Source: Methanobacteriota archaeon (GTDB taxonomy: Archaea > Thermoplasmatota > Thermoplasmata > UBA10834). From it: a stretch of 64,000 nucleotides of DNA. Shown here piece after piece: positions 33,572-41,718 of the stretch. Location of the stretch: assembly GCA_020348345.1 (NCBI GenBank), contig CP070748.1, positions 975,851 through 1,039,850 of the forward strand, written 5' to 3'. The notes below the pieces were generated by a model. It was not told the DNA's origin, ran no database searches, and worked only from the letters and a program-made list of their open reading frames with translations. Both the position numbers and the translations under genes were made by a program. Position 1 is the stretch's first letter, and each line of letters opens with the position of its first letter.

Positions 33572-34912
33572 ATGGTGCTGGAAGGCCTCGGGAGATCACT
33601 GAAGGACGCCATCAAGAAGGTCGCCAACGCATCGCATGTCGACGCCGAGCTTGTCAAGGATGTAGTCAAAGACGTCCAGAGGGCGCTCCTCCACGCCGAC
33701 GTGAATGTGAAACTCGTCCTCTCGATGACCAAGAATCTTGAGCAGAGAGCGTTGACCGAGAGGCCGCCCGCAGGAATGAGCTCACGCGAGCACGTCATCC
33801 GAATCATCCACGAAGAGCTCGTCAACATCCTTGGAACGCCTAAGGAGATACCTGCAAAGCCCCAGAGGATACTGATGGTCGGCCTGTACGGCCAAGGTAA
33901 AACCACCACAGCAGGAAAGCTGGCCAAGGACCTTCACAAACGCGGCATGAAGGTGGGCCTTGTTGCGGGAGACGTGCATCGCCCCGCAGCGTTCGATCAG
34001 CTGGCGCAGATAGGAAGGAAGGTCAACATACCTGTGTTCGGGGATCCGAAGGCGAAGAGCGCCATCGTCGTTGCGAAGAAGGCGCTCAAGGAGTTCGAGG
34101 GATACGATGTGGTGATTTTCGACACGTCCGGACGCCATTCCCTTGAAAAGGAGCTTATCGACGAGATAAAGGCCGTAGCGAAGGTCGTGGATGCTGAACA
34201 CAAGCTGCTTGTGCTCGATGCTCAGACTGGTCAGCAAGCGGGTCCGCAGGCAAAGGCGTTCCACGAAGCCGTTGGTCTCACGGGAGTGATACTCACCAAG
34301 ATGGACGGCACTGCGAAAGGGGGCGGCGCTTTGAGCGCCGTGGCCGAGACAGGCGCCCCTATTGCATACATAGGCACGGGCGAACACCTTGAAGACCTCG
34401 AGAGATTCGATCCCGAACGATTCATCAACAGGCTTCTGGGAATGGGCGACATAAAATCGTTGATCGAGGCGGCGAGCGAGGTCGTGGACGAAAGGAAAGC
34501 TGAGGAAGCAGCCAGAAGGCTCATGTCTGGCAAGTTCTCCCTGAAGGACATGTACGAGCAGATGGAGATGTTGCAAGGCATCGGACCGTTCAAGAAGCTC
34601 GCATCGATGCTGCCTGGCATGGCCGACAAGCTATCCGAGCAGGACGTTGAGATCACACAGGAGAGGCTGGCCAGGTTCAGAGTGATAATGGATTCAATGA
34701 CCGACGAGGAGCTTGAAAACCCCAAGATGATCAAATCCGCAAGGGTCACCAGGATTGCCAGGGGGAGCGGTACCACCACCAAGCAGGTGAGGGAGCTGCT
34801 CAAGCAGTATGACGCGTCGGTCAAGGCGATGAAGGGGTTCATGGGGAACAGGAAGATGCGAAGACAGCTCATGAAACAGTTCAAGGACTTCGATCTGGCC
34901 AAGGGGGCGTGA
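33572..34912 (+). CDS. srp54: signal recognition particle GTPase SRP54
   Basis: The 446 residues have the N-domain, the G-domain with GLYGQGKTTTAGKLA (P-loop; Tyr and Gln where GLQGSGKTT is usual), DVHRPAAFDQL, DTSGRH, TKMDGTAKGGGALS, and the Met-rich M-domain (MEMLQGIGPF, MTDEELENPK, RGSGTTTKQVRELLKQY) that binds the 7S RNA and signal sequences. The ATG at 33572 (MVLEGLG) is chosen by family N-terminus over a TTG-type ORF at 33503. It acts in the cytoplasm with the 7S RNA encoded at 53.4 kb. trmY follows after 5 nt. Confidence 0.96.
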   Translation: MVLEGLGRSLKDAIKKVANASHVDAELVKDVVKDVQRALLHADVNVKLVLSMTKNLEQRALTERPPAGMSSREHVIRIIHEELVNILGTPKEIPAKPQRILMVGLYGQGKTTTAGKLAKDLHKRGMKVGLVAGDVHRPAAFDQLAQIGRKVNIPVFGDPKAKSAIVVAKKALKEFEGYDVVIFDTSGRHSLEKELIDEIKAVAKVVDAEHKLLVLDAQTGQQAGPQAKAFHEAVGLTGVILTKMDGTAKGGGALSAVAETGAPIAYIGTGEHLEDLERFDPERFINRLLGMGDIKSLIEAASEVVDERKAEEAARRLMSGKFSLKDMYEQMEMLQGIGPFKKLASMLPGMADKLSEQDVEITQERLARFRVIMDSMTDEELENPKMIKSARVTRIARGSGTTTKQVRELLKQYDASVKAMKGFMGNRKMRRQLMKQFKDFDLAKGA

Positions 34913-34917
34913 TTGAC

Positions 34918-35514
34918 ATGAGGAGATTCGTCGTCTTGGGCCACAGAGCGATAACCTCCGCAGATTTCAAGCTCGATGACCTCAGCGGGTCAACGGGAAG
35001 ACTGGATATCCTCCTTCGGTGCGTGAACTCTGCCTTCTTCATATCGCATGACATCAGGCGCGACGTGGAGATAACGCTCATGCTCCTCGGAAAGCCTAAC
35101 CCGCCGAAGACGATAAGGATCGTGGGCTCTGAGGTGAAATACCTCAATCCGGACGAGAGGAGTACCGCCGCTTTGATAAGGAACGCCTTGTTGCAGAAGC
35201 CCGGCGGCGAGAGAAAGACTTCTCCGGGAATCTATGTTTCTGAGAGGGATTACAGCGAAGTGCTGTCCAACATATCCAAGGAATCGCAGATGTACTATCT
35301 CAAGGAGGATGGTGGCGACATACGCGATTCGGAGCTGGGAGATGATCTGACATTTGTTCTTGGTGACGATCAGGACCTCACTGAGCAGGAAGAGGAGATA
35401 CTGATGTCATATGAGCCTCGGAAGGTGTCGCTCGGGCCCTTGAGCTATCATGCGGACCACTGCGTCACCATTGTCAATAACGAGCTGGATCGAAGAAGAA
35501 AGGGCCTACGCTGA
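34918..35514 (+). CDS. trmY: tRNA (pseudouridine-54-N1)-methyltransferase TrmY
   Basis: The 198-residue SPOUT methyltransferase starts with RRFVVLGHRAITSADFKLDDLSG-type strand-loop and has the segments GRLDILLRCVNSAFFISHDIR and KPNPPKTIRIVGSEV typical of the DUF358/TrmY family, with a C-terminal knot (LGDDQDLTEQEE, VSLGPLSYHADHCVTIVNNELD). It methylates pseudouridine 54 in the T-loop of tRNAs, the archaeal substitute for ribothymidine. It lies 5 nt after srp54 and overlaps the convergent regulator gene by 9 nt. Confidence 0.92.
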   Translation: MRRFVVLGHRAITSADFKLDDLSGSTGRLDILLRCVNSAFFISHDIRRDVEITLMLLGKPNPPKTIRIVGSEVKYLNPDERSTAALIRNALLQKPGGERKTSPGIYVSERDYSEVLSNISKESQMYYLKEDGGDIRDSELGDDLTFVLGDDQDLTEQEEEILMSYEPRKVSLGPLSYHADHCVTIVNNELDRRRKGLR

Positions 35515-35871
35515 AGAATCAGCCATCGCTTGCTGTCCCGCTGGCTCTTCCTCGTTGCCACCGTTCTCCGGCCAGATATCATACTTCAGGATAAAGCGGC
35601 CATTGGAGAAGCGAATCACTGCAGACCTGAGCCTGCATCTGTACAGCCTCACCCTTCTGCCCTTGTATATCTCCTTTTCACGATCGACGGTTATCAGCCC
35701 AACCTGCTCAAGCTCGTGGATGCGTCTATAGCATGCAGCGATAGGTATCCTGCAAATCTTGCTCAGTTTCTGGGCAGATACCGGTGAAGAGTAGGTGTAG
35801 GCGAGTATCTTCTGCGAGTAGTTGTCCGCCAGAAGTCTCGATACCGCTCTTGTCTTGTCTTCTGGTGTCAT
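35506..35871 (-). CDS. winged helix-turn-helix regulator with IPIAACYRRI motif (paralogue)
   Basis: The 121 residues carry a winged helix with KLSKICRIPIAACYRRI and HELEQVGLITVDREKE, then a basic beta-rich part (YKGRRVRLYRCRLRSAVIRF) and an acidic tail. It is clearly paralogous to the protein at 29.4 kb. I start it at the ATG at 35871, which aligns with the paralogue and has GAGGAT upstream; an ORF reaching 35934 adds 21 residues. A TTAAATCC box lies near 35901-35910 and an inverted repeat lies behind it. Confidence 0.72.
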   Translation of the reverse strand: MTPEDKTRAVSRLLADNYSQKILAYTYSSPVSAQKLSKICRIPIAACYRRIHELEQVGLITVDREKEIYKGRRVRLYRCRLRSAVIRFSNGRFILKYDIWPENGGNEEEPAGQQAMADSSA

Positions 35872-35922
35872 TGCATCCTCAATGAGATGAGTCACTCGAG
35901 GATTTAAGCTGGTTTTCTTCAG

Positions 35923-35940
35923 GTTATCAGTCATGATAAC
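35923..35940. promoter_or_regulatory. inverted repeat GTTATCA-N4-TGATAAC, candidate operator
   Basis: A perfect 7-4-7 inverted repeat lies about 15-40 nt behind the TATA-like box of the winged-helix gene at 35506-35871. The half CATGATAAC occurs again at 36352-36360 in the same gene-free stretch. Palindromes of this size near a regulator gene are typical autoregulatory sites; binding is inferred. Confidence 0.35.
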
Positions 35941-36539
35941 ACAATCGACCCTCTGGGTCAGAATTCAATTCGGTGCGTTTCCGACGGTCTATCTCGGGGG
36001 TGCCTGACACTGGTTCGGACGGGTCAGCGAAGATTTGATTGACCTCGCACCAGTCCAAGCCGTCTTGGATACGTCGCCTTTGCTCAAGGAAATGCGCGAA
36101 CGAGGCAAGAAAGAGTAAGAAGAAGACTGGACGGACCAGGTAGAGGACGTAATTCTGCTTATGCCATGCGAGGTAGTTAATGTAAAGGGGATTACCGCTT
36201 GAGAAAAGGCCATAGGGGCGAAGAGAAGCCCTTGGTAAAAAGAAGGAAAAGTGGTTGGACAGTGCCAGCACTCTCAGAGTTCTATCGTCCACGATTCCGT
36301 TTGATTGAATTCGGAATCCGAGACACTGGCCTCGGGATTGTGTAAATAGCCATGATAACATGCGAAGTGTGATATTGAGAGGTGTCTCGTGAGCCGGCAA
36401 CAAGAGGCTTGGGATTCGCCGTCCACCCTGGCAATCATCGTTCGTTGGACATACATGATGAGCTGAGCACGGACCGCCTTCTGATATGCGCGAAAACATT
36501 ATCTGCCAAGGACCTATCTCCTCACTAGAAGTGTCGAAC
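35941..36539. other. about 600-nt stretch without a convincing gene
   Basis: Between the winged-helix regulator and purB I see no recognised gene. A minus-strand frame (36541-35927) encodes one hydrophobic helix (VLYLVRPVFFLLFLASF) in an otherwise unremarkable sequence and overlaps both flanking regulatory regions, so I do not call it. The stretch contains the second CATGATAAC half-site (36352-36360) and, near 36498-36507, an ACATTATCTG box likely to be the purB promoter. Confidence 0.5.
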
Positions 36540-37877
36540 ATGCCAGTATGTCCCTTGGATTTCAGATATGGCCGTCCGGAGATGAAGGCAATATTCGATG
36601 AGGAGAATCGACTTCAGAGGCTTCTTGACGTCGAAGCAGCCCTGGCAATGGCACAGGCAAAGGTTGGCAACGTCAAACAGGAGCATGCCGACATCGTCAA
36701 AAAGACCGCCTCGGTGAAATACGTCAAGCTATCGAGAGTTCAAGAGGTCGATGCCAGGATCAACCATGAAGTCACAGCGGTCATAAGAGTCTTGAGCGAG
36801 CAGTGTGGGGAAAGCGGGAAGTGCGTCCACATGGGAGCAACGTCCAATGACATCCTCGACACAGCGGCCGCGCTTCAGCTCAAGGATGCCCTGTCCATAG
36901 TAGAGAAGGATCTCTCTCAACTCAAGCATACCCTTGCCGAGAAGGCAAAGGAGAACCGCGATACGATAATGATTGGAAGAACACACGGCCAATACGCCCT
37001 TCCCATTACATTCGGTTTGAAAGTAGCCAATTATGCACTCGAGATGCATCGGCATGAGGAGAGGTTACGAGAGTGCAAGCAGCGGGTACTCGTTGGCAAG
37101 ATGAGCGGAGCGGTTGGCACTGGCGCAGGCTTTGGTGACAAGGCGATTGAGATTGAGGAAGAGGTCATGAAGCAGCTGGAGTTGGGCGTCGAGGAGGGCC
37201 CAACTCAGATTGTTGCGAGGGACAGATATGTCGAACTGATGGCAGTGATCGCTAATATCGCAACGTCAGTAGAGAAGTTCGCCACTGAGATACGCAACCT
37301 GCAAAGAGGAGAGATAGGCGAAGTTTCGGAACTGTTTGACGATGCGGTCCAGGTGGGAAGTTCCACCATGGCTCATAAGCGCAATCCAGTCACAGCGGAG
37401 AATGTGTGTGGCCTCGCGAGAATCGTGCGAGGATTCATGACTCCTGCGATGGAAAGCGCCGTACTATGGCACGAAAGGGATTTGACGAATTCGTCCGCTG
37501 AAAGGGTATTCATCACGCATTCGTTTATTCTGGCCGATGACATTCTTGCGAAGACCGAGAAGATGTTCAGAAGCCTTGTGATCAACAAAGAGCGAATGCT
37601 CGCCAATCTTGAGAGAGCGGGAAGCGTGATCATGGCCGAATCGGTCATGATGGCCCTTGTGGCGAAAGGGATGGCGCGGCAGGAGGCTCATGAACTGACA
37701 AGGAAGTGCAGCATGGACGTGTATAAGAAATGCGAGGACTTCAAATCTTATCTTATGCAGGAGGAGAGCGTGACGTCCCTTCTGAGCGAGGAAGAGCTTG
37801 ACGCTTCTCTGAATCCTCGATCCTACTTGGGAAGTTCAGGCAGAACCGTAGACCGCATCGTGGGCATCGTCTTGTAG
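36540..37877 (+). CDS. purB: adenylosuccinate lyase
   Basis: The 445 residues belong to the fumarase/aspartase superfamily: PLDFRYGRPEM near the start, GATSNDILDTA, the catalytic His in GRTHGQYALP, and the signature loop GSSTMAHKRNP with its flexible Ser. It cleaves SAICAR to AICAR and adenylosuccinate to AMP in purine synthesis. The ATG at 36540 fits the family N-terminus better than the upstream ATG at 36486. A tRNA gene follows 46 nt later. Confidence 0.95.
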   Translation: MPVCPLDFRYGRPEMKAIFDEENRLQRLLDVEAALAMAQAKVGNVKQEHADIVKKTASVKYVKLSRVQEVDARINHEVTAVIRVLSEQCGESGKCVHMGATSNDILDTAAALQLKDALSIVEKDLSQLKHTLAEKAKENRDTIMIGRTHGQYALPITFGLKVANYALEMHRHEERLRECKQRVLVGKMSGAVGTGAGFGDKAIEIEEEVMKQLELGVEEGPTQIVARDRYVELMAVIANIATSVEKFATEIRNLQRGEIGEVSELFDDAVQVGSSTMAHKRNPVTAENVCGLARIVRGFMTPAMESAVLWHERDLTNSSAERVFITHSFILADDILAKTEKMFRSLVINKERMLANLERAGSVIMAESVMMALVAKGMARQEAHELTRKCSMDVYKKCEDFKSYLMQEESVTSLLSEEELDASLNPRSYLGSSGRTVDRIVGIVL

Positions 37878-37923
37878 AATGAGTCTGACACCGGGGGCAG
37901 AAGATCCACACGAATCCGCTAAC

Positions 37924-37995
37924 GGGCCCTTAGATCAGTGGAAGATCGCTTCCTTCGCAAGGAAGAGGTCGTGGGTTCAAATCCCACAGGGTCCA
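37924..37995 (+). tRNA. tRNA-Ala (anticodon CGC)
   Basis: The 72-nt cloverleaf has acceptor stem GGGCCCT/AGGGTCC with the G3-U70 pair that identifies alanine tRNAs. The D-arm is GATC-loop-GATC, the anticodon arm is CTTCC-TTCGCAA-GGAAG with anticodon CGC, and the T-arm is GTGGG-TTCAAAT-CCCAC. The discriminator is A, and CCA is not encoded (CCT follows). There is no intron. Confidence 0.96.
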
Positions 37996-38136
37996 CCTAA
38001 ACGTCTGGCACGGTCGCAAAAGGTACATTTTCCACCGTTCCCAGCATCAAGCTAGTCACCGAGAAGAGGCGATTGACAATCGCGGCTCTCCGCAATGATG
38101 CTGAGCGCGGGCTACCTCATTGATGCGCTCAATCCT

Positions 38137-39651
38137 TCATTTCGTTGCCCGGACTCTATCCTCCTGGGTCATCTTCGCCAGCTTCTCAATCTCATCGACA
38201 CTGAGGCCAAGGCCTCTCGCCACCTTGCTGCCATAGTCGGCGTCAGCCTTGAAGAAGAGCGCTGTTTGTCTTAGCTGTATTCGTTCTTGGGCTTGGCTGA
38301 GGTGGCTTACGATGTTTCCTACAAGATGCTCCCGATCCTCTTCAGTCATGACCTTCCTGTACAGATCCCCGGGCTGCACGAAATCATCGTTCGGTTGCGA
38401 GTAAGGATGTCTATCTGCGTGGCCATCCACGGGAAAGGGCGGGTCCTTGCCCTCAATATCCGGAGCGACCCCGTCAAAAGAGTTGGGCCAGTAGTTCGGA
38501 CCCGAGCCGCCGCCTGAGTCAACCCGCATGAGGCCGTCTCGCTGGTAGTTCATTTCGGGCGCGTTCTTGGGGCTGTTCACCGGTATGAGGTGATAGTTGG
38601 GTCCAAGCCTGTGGATGTGTGTGTCATGATAGGAGAACAGACGCGCCTGTAGCATCTTGTCCGGGGATGGAGCGATTCCAGGGACGAGGCTGCTCGGCGC
38701 GAACGCTGCCTGCTCCACCTCCGCGAAGTAGTTCTCGGGATTGCGATTCAACACAAGCTTCCCAACTCTGATGGGCGGATAGTCTCCATGGGGCCATACC
38801 TTCGTTATGTCGAACACGTTGAAACGGTAATCCTCCGCCTCTGAGTGCTTCATGATCTGCATCTCAAGAGTCCACGAGGGAAAATCCCCGCGCGCAATCG
38901 CATCGTGCAGGTCCCTGGTGGCGTGGTCAGGGTCCTTCCCGCGCATGGCTTCGGCCTCTTGCCTCGTGAGGTTCTTTATGCCCTGGTCGGTCTTCAAGTG
39001 ATACTTCACCCAGAACTGTTCACCTTTCGCATTGTACCACTTGTAAGTGTGGCTGCTATAGCCATTCATGTGCCTGTATGTGGCAGGAGTGCCCCGATCC
39101 GAGAACAGTATCGTCACTTGGTGGACGGATTCGGGCGTAAGCGAAAGGAAGTCCCAGAACATGTCCGGATCCTTGAGGTTCGTTGCAGGGCTGCGCTTCT
39201 GCGTGTGTATGAAGTCCGGGAACTTCAGCGGATCCCTTATGAAGAATACCGGAGTGTTGTTCCCTACCAGGTCGTAGTTGCCTTCCTCAGTGTAGAATTT
39301 GACCGCGAACCCTCTGGGGTCGCGCTCGGAGTCCGCTGATCCCTTCTCTCCTCCGACGGTGGAGAAGCGCACGAATACCTCGGTCCTCTTGCCAACCTCC
39401 GAGAGAAACTTGGCCTTCGTGTACTCTGAGACATCAGCCGTGACTTCGAAGTATCCGCCAGCTCCAGCACCTTTGGCGTGGACTACTCGCTCTGGTATGC
39501 GCTCTCTATCAAAATGCCCCAGCTTCTCCAGCAGGTGCACATCCTGTATCAGTACCGGACCGCGCGGCCCCGCGGTCTCGCTGTTCTGGTCGTCACCCAC
39601 GGGTCTCCCAAACGCTGTCGTGAGACGCTTCTTCCTTTCTGCGTTCGCCAT
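38137..39651 (-). CDS. heme catalase (monofunctional)
   Basis: The 504-residue protein has the catalase core: active-site His in [16 protein letters not shown], Asn in [13 protein letters not shown], heme-ligand region [17 protein letters not shown] with the proximal Tyr, and the NADPH-type core [13 protein letters not shown]. It degrades hydrogen peroxide. The ATG at 39651 follows a strong GGGAGGATAGGAG site; ORFs extending to 39843 are unsupported. It lies on the opposite strand 142 nt beyond the tRNA gene. Its presence implies exposure to oxygen or peroxide, and it could have been gained by transfer, although codon use looks ordinary. Confidence 0.93.
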   Translation of the reverse strand: MANAERKKRLTTAFGRPVGDDQNSETAGPRGPVLIQDVHLLEKLGHFDRERIPERVVHAKGAGAGGYFEVTADVSEYTKAKFLSEVGKRTEVFVRFSTVGGEKGSADSERDPRGFAVKFYTEEGNYDLVGNNTPVFFIRDPLKFPDFIHTQKRSPATNLKDPDMFWDFLSLTPESVHQVTILFSDRGTPATYRHMNGYSSHTYKWYNAKGEQFWVKYHLKTDQGIKNLTRQEAEAMRGKDPDHATRDLHDAIARGDFPSWTLEMQIMKHSEAEDYRFNVFDITKVWPHGDYPPIRVGKLVLNRNPENYFAEVEQAAFAPSSLVPGIAPSPDKMLQARLFSYHDTHIHRLGPNYHLIPVNSPKNAPEMNYQRDGLMRVDSGGGSGPNYWPNSFDGVAPDIEGKDPPFPVDGHADRHPYSQPNDDFVQPGDLYRKVMTEEDREHLVGNIVSHLSQAQERIQLRQTALFFKADADYGSKVARGLGLSVDEIEKLAKMTQEDRVRATK

Positions 39652-40099
39652 TGCTCCTATCCTCCCACAACGACGAACCTGCATGATAATGCGGCCATTT
39701 GATATTCTCGGCAGACATGTTCGGAAGGTGCCAATAATCAGCCTCGTTGCCTCTTGAGTGGCCACTCGGAAGCGTATTGGAGGTTGTCTGATCGAGTGCA
39801 CTAGTTCATGAAATTGGCGGCTAGACATGAAGAATCCCTTCAACTTCAGAATCTGCTGTATCCTTCGTTTATCCCTGAACTGCTTGGCTGCAGGAGACGC
39901 GCTGATGAGGTTGACAATGCATAGGATTGTGAAGGTACAGATATCGTCATTGCCCTGCCTGCCCGTATCTAGCGCCGTTCAAAATACGGAGATATTTTGA
40001 TATGGACAAAGCTACAATTACTGCAGAAAGCAGGGCTAACGCGAAAACATCTGTCCTAGACCTGCTTATGAGCATCATCCTCGGATTAGCATTAACACG

Positions 40100-41467
40100 G
40101 TGGTTTTGCCCCTGAAAGAATACTTTGACAATCCCGGTGAGATTGCCGGAATACCCGGCTCTGCACATTGTACCTCCATCTTCAAAACGGAGAGAGAGCA
40201 GTTTGGCGTCGTCGTTCCGTTCATCCTCGCAGGACTGAATAGGGGCGACAAATGCGTTTACATCGTAGACGATACTCCAGAAGATGACATCATAGAGGCA
40301 ATCATGAGCGTGAAGGATGTTCAGACGCACTTGGAAAGAGGCGATATCGCATTTCTCAACAAGGATGAGGCGTACCTGAAGGATGGCTTCTTCGATGCTG
40401 ATCGCATGCTGAGATTCGTGCGGGATGCCGAGGAGAGAGCTTGTGCGGACGGCTACGCGGGTCTCACCGCAACAGGCGAGATGTCGTGGCAAAGGACGGA
40501 CGCTCCGGGAACGGATATGATGATGTCGTACGAGGCGAGGCTGAACAACCTCTGTGGCGAATCGGGCCCGACGCTTCTGTGCCAGTACGAGGAGCCTCTT
40601 TTCGATCATGCTACCCTGATTGACGTGATCAGAACTCACCCCAGAGTGGTGCTAGACGGCGAGTGGTGCGTGAACCCGCACTACATGCCCCCTGATGAGT
40701 TTCTGACGACAAGGGAGGGCGTTATCCCGAGAGAGACCTACGACAGAACATGCCTGGACATCCTCCGGAGAAACAGATTCTCAATGATACACAGGATGGA
40801 GATGCGCGACTTCAGGAAACTGCGGAAGAGGCTTTCTGCGCTCGAGAACGTCGGTCTGTCGGACCTATGCTCCTTCGTCGAGGTCGTGGACTTCTACACT
40901 GATCTGGCGCGAGAATCCTGCGGTGACGCGGCAACCCTGTCTCATCTCGAGGCGATTGCGAGAAGATGCAACGAAGCCCAGAAGCGCTTGAGGTTCCTTA
41001 GGTCGTATCAGTCCATAGGCGAATCAGTCCCGACATGGCATGAACTCGATGGAATCCTTGACATGGTTTGTGCGGAAGTCGATAACCGCGCAATCAGCAA
41101 AGAGAGCTTCGGCGGGAATGTTGAAATCATGGCTGACGTCCTCTTTGGGGATGCAATACTGGCACTAGTGGAGAATATGCCTAGCCTTCGAAACAGCTCC
41201 GATGAAGTCCGTATTGGAAGTTGCCACGAGGGAGGCGACCTTGTCATATACCTGGAAAACGACGACGACGGCGTTCCGAACACTGTAAAGGATGCCATCT
41301 TCAGACTCGATTGCAGATACGGCCAATCCGACGGCTTTGGCCTATTCTTGGCTGCAAAGATACTCTCCAGCCTGGGAATGACCATCTGTGAGAATGGCGC
41401 GCCTGGTGAGTCGACCAGGTTTGAGATCAGGATCCCTGCTGGAAGACACCGAGCCACGACGGCATGA
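40100..41467 (+). CDS. MEDS-domain sensor with histidine-kinase-like ATPase
   Basis: The 455 residues begin (about 20-205) with a MEDS domain: HCTSIFKTEREQFGVVVPFIL, LNRGDKCVYIVDDTP, GYAGLTATGEMSWQ, EARLNNLC and a Cys in LLCQYEEPLF. MEDS is known from the dichloromethane regulator DcmR and archaeal sensors. A helical linker follows and then a GHKL ATPase domain (ALVENMPSL N-box, ENDDDGVP G1-box, GFGLFLAAKIL G2-box, STRFEIRIP). I see no clear His phospho-acceptor before the ATPase. The likely start is GTG at 40100. No response regulator is adjacent. It probably senses a small molecule or redox state in the cytoplasm. Confidence 0.82.
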   Translation: MVLPLKEYFDNPGEIAGIPGSAHCTSIFKTEREQFGVVVPFILAGLNRGDKCVYIVDDTPEDDIIEAIMSVKDVQTHLERGDIAFLNKDEAYLKDGFFDADRMLRFVRDAEERACADGYAGLTATGEMSWQRTDAPGTDMMMSYEARLNNLCGESGPTLLCQYEEPLFDHATLIDVIRTHPRVVLDGEWCVNPHYMPPDEFLTTREGVIPRETYDRTCLDILRRNRFSMIHRMEMRDFRKLRKRLSALENVGLSDLCSFVEVVDFYTDLARESCGDAATLSHLEAIARRCNEAQKRLRFLRSYQSIGESVPTWHELDGILDMVCAEVDNRAISKESFGGNVEIMADVLFGDAILALVENMPSLRNSSDEVRIGSCHEGGDLVIYLENDDDGVPNTVKDAIFRLDCRYGQSDGFGLFLAAKILSSLGMTICENGAPGESTRFEIRIPAGRHRATTA

Positions 41468-41640
41468 TTCTGATGGTAATTTCCATGGTTCGGACCTGCT
41501 AGCCCGGACATCATTGCGAGGCGTTATCTCAACGGTTGAGCCATGCCTTGTTGCAGTGTAGCCAGACGGAAGAGGCCTCTGCCCGTATTGCGCATTCGTC
41601 CGCAACCTATCACTGACCGGCAGCTGCCCGCGCGAAAGAC

Positions 41641-41646
41641 TTTATA
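41641..41646 (+). promoter_or_regulatory. TATA-box promoter of the surface-protein gene
   Basis: TTTATA lies about 75 nt before the TTG start at 41719, giving a leader of about 50 nt ending in a strong GGAGG site. Confidence 0.5.
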
Positions 41647-41718
41647 GAATTCCAACGAATCCAGAATCGGCCCAAAGGCATGGAATGTGGCCACGCGGAT
41701 TGAGGGAGGGAGGACTGG

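Noticed and set aside
35927-36541. Minus-strand open frame of 204 codons with one hydrophobic helix
   Set aside because: It overlaps the purB start, the regulator's promoter region and an inverted repeat, has no recognisable domain and no promoter or ribosome site.
39947-40078. Minus-strand small membrane-like ORF (about 43 codons) divergent from the MEDS gene
   Set aside because: No Shine-Dalgarno site or convincing TATA box; the hydrophobic stretch may be chance. Longer versions are antisense shadows.
40002-40118. Small plus-strand ORF (38 codons) overlapping the MEDS gene start
   Set aside because: It is too short, has no ribosome site, and its hydrophobic half overlaps the real gene in another frame.
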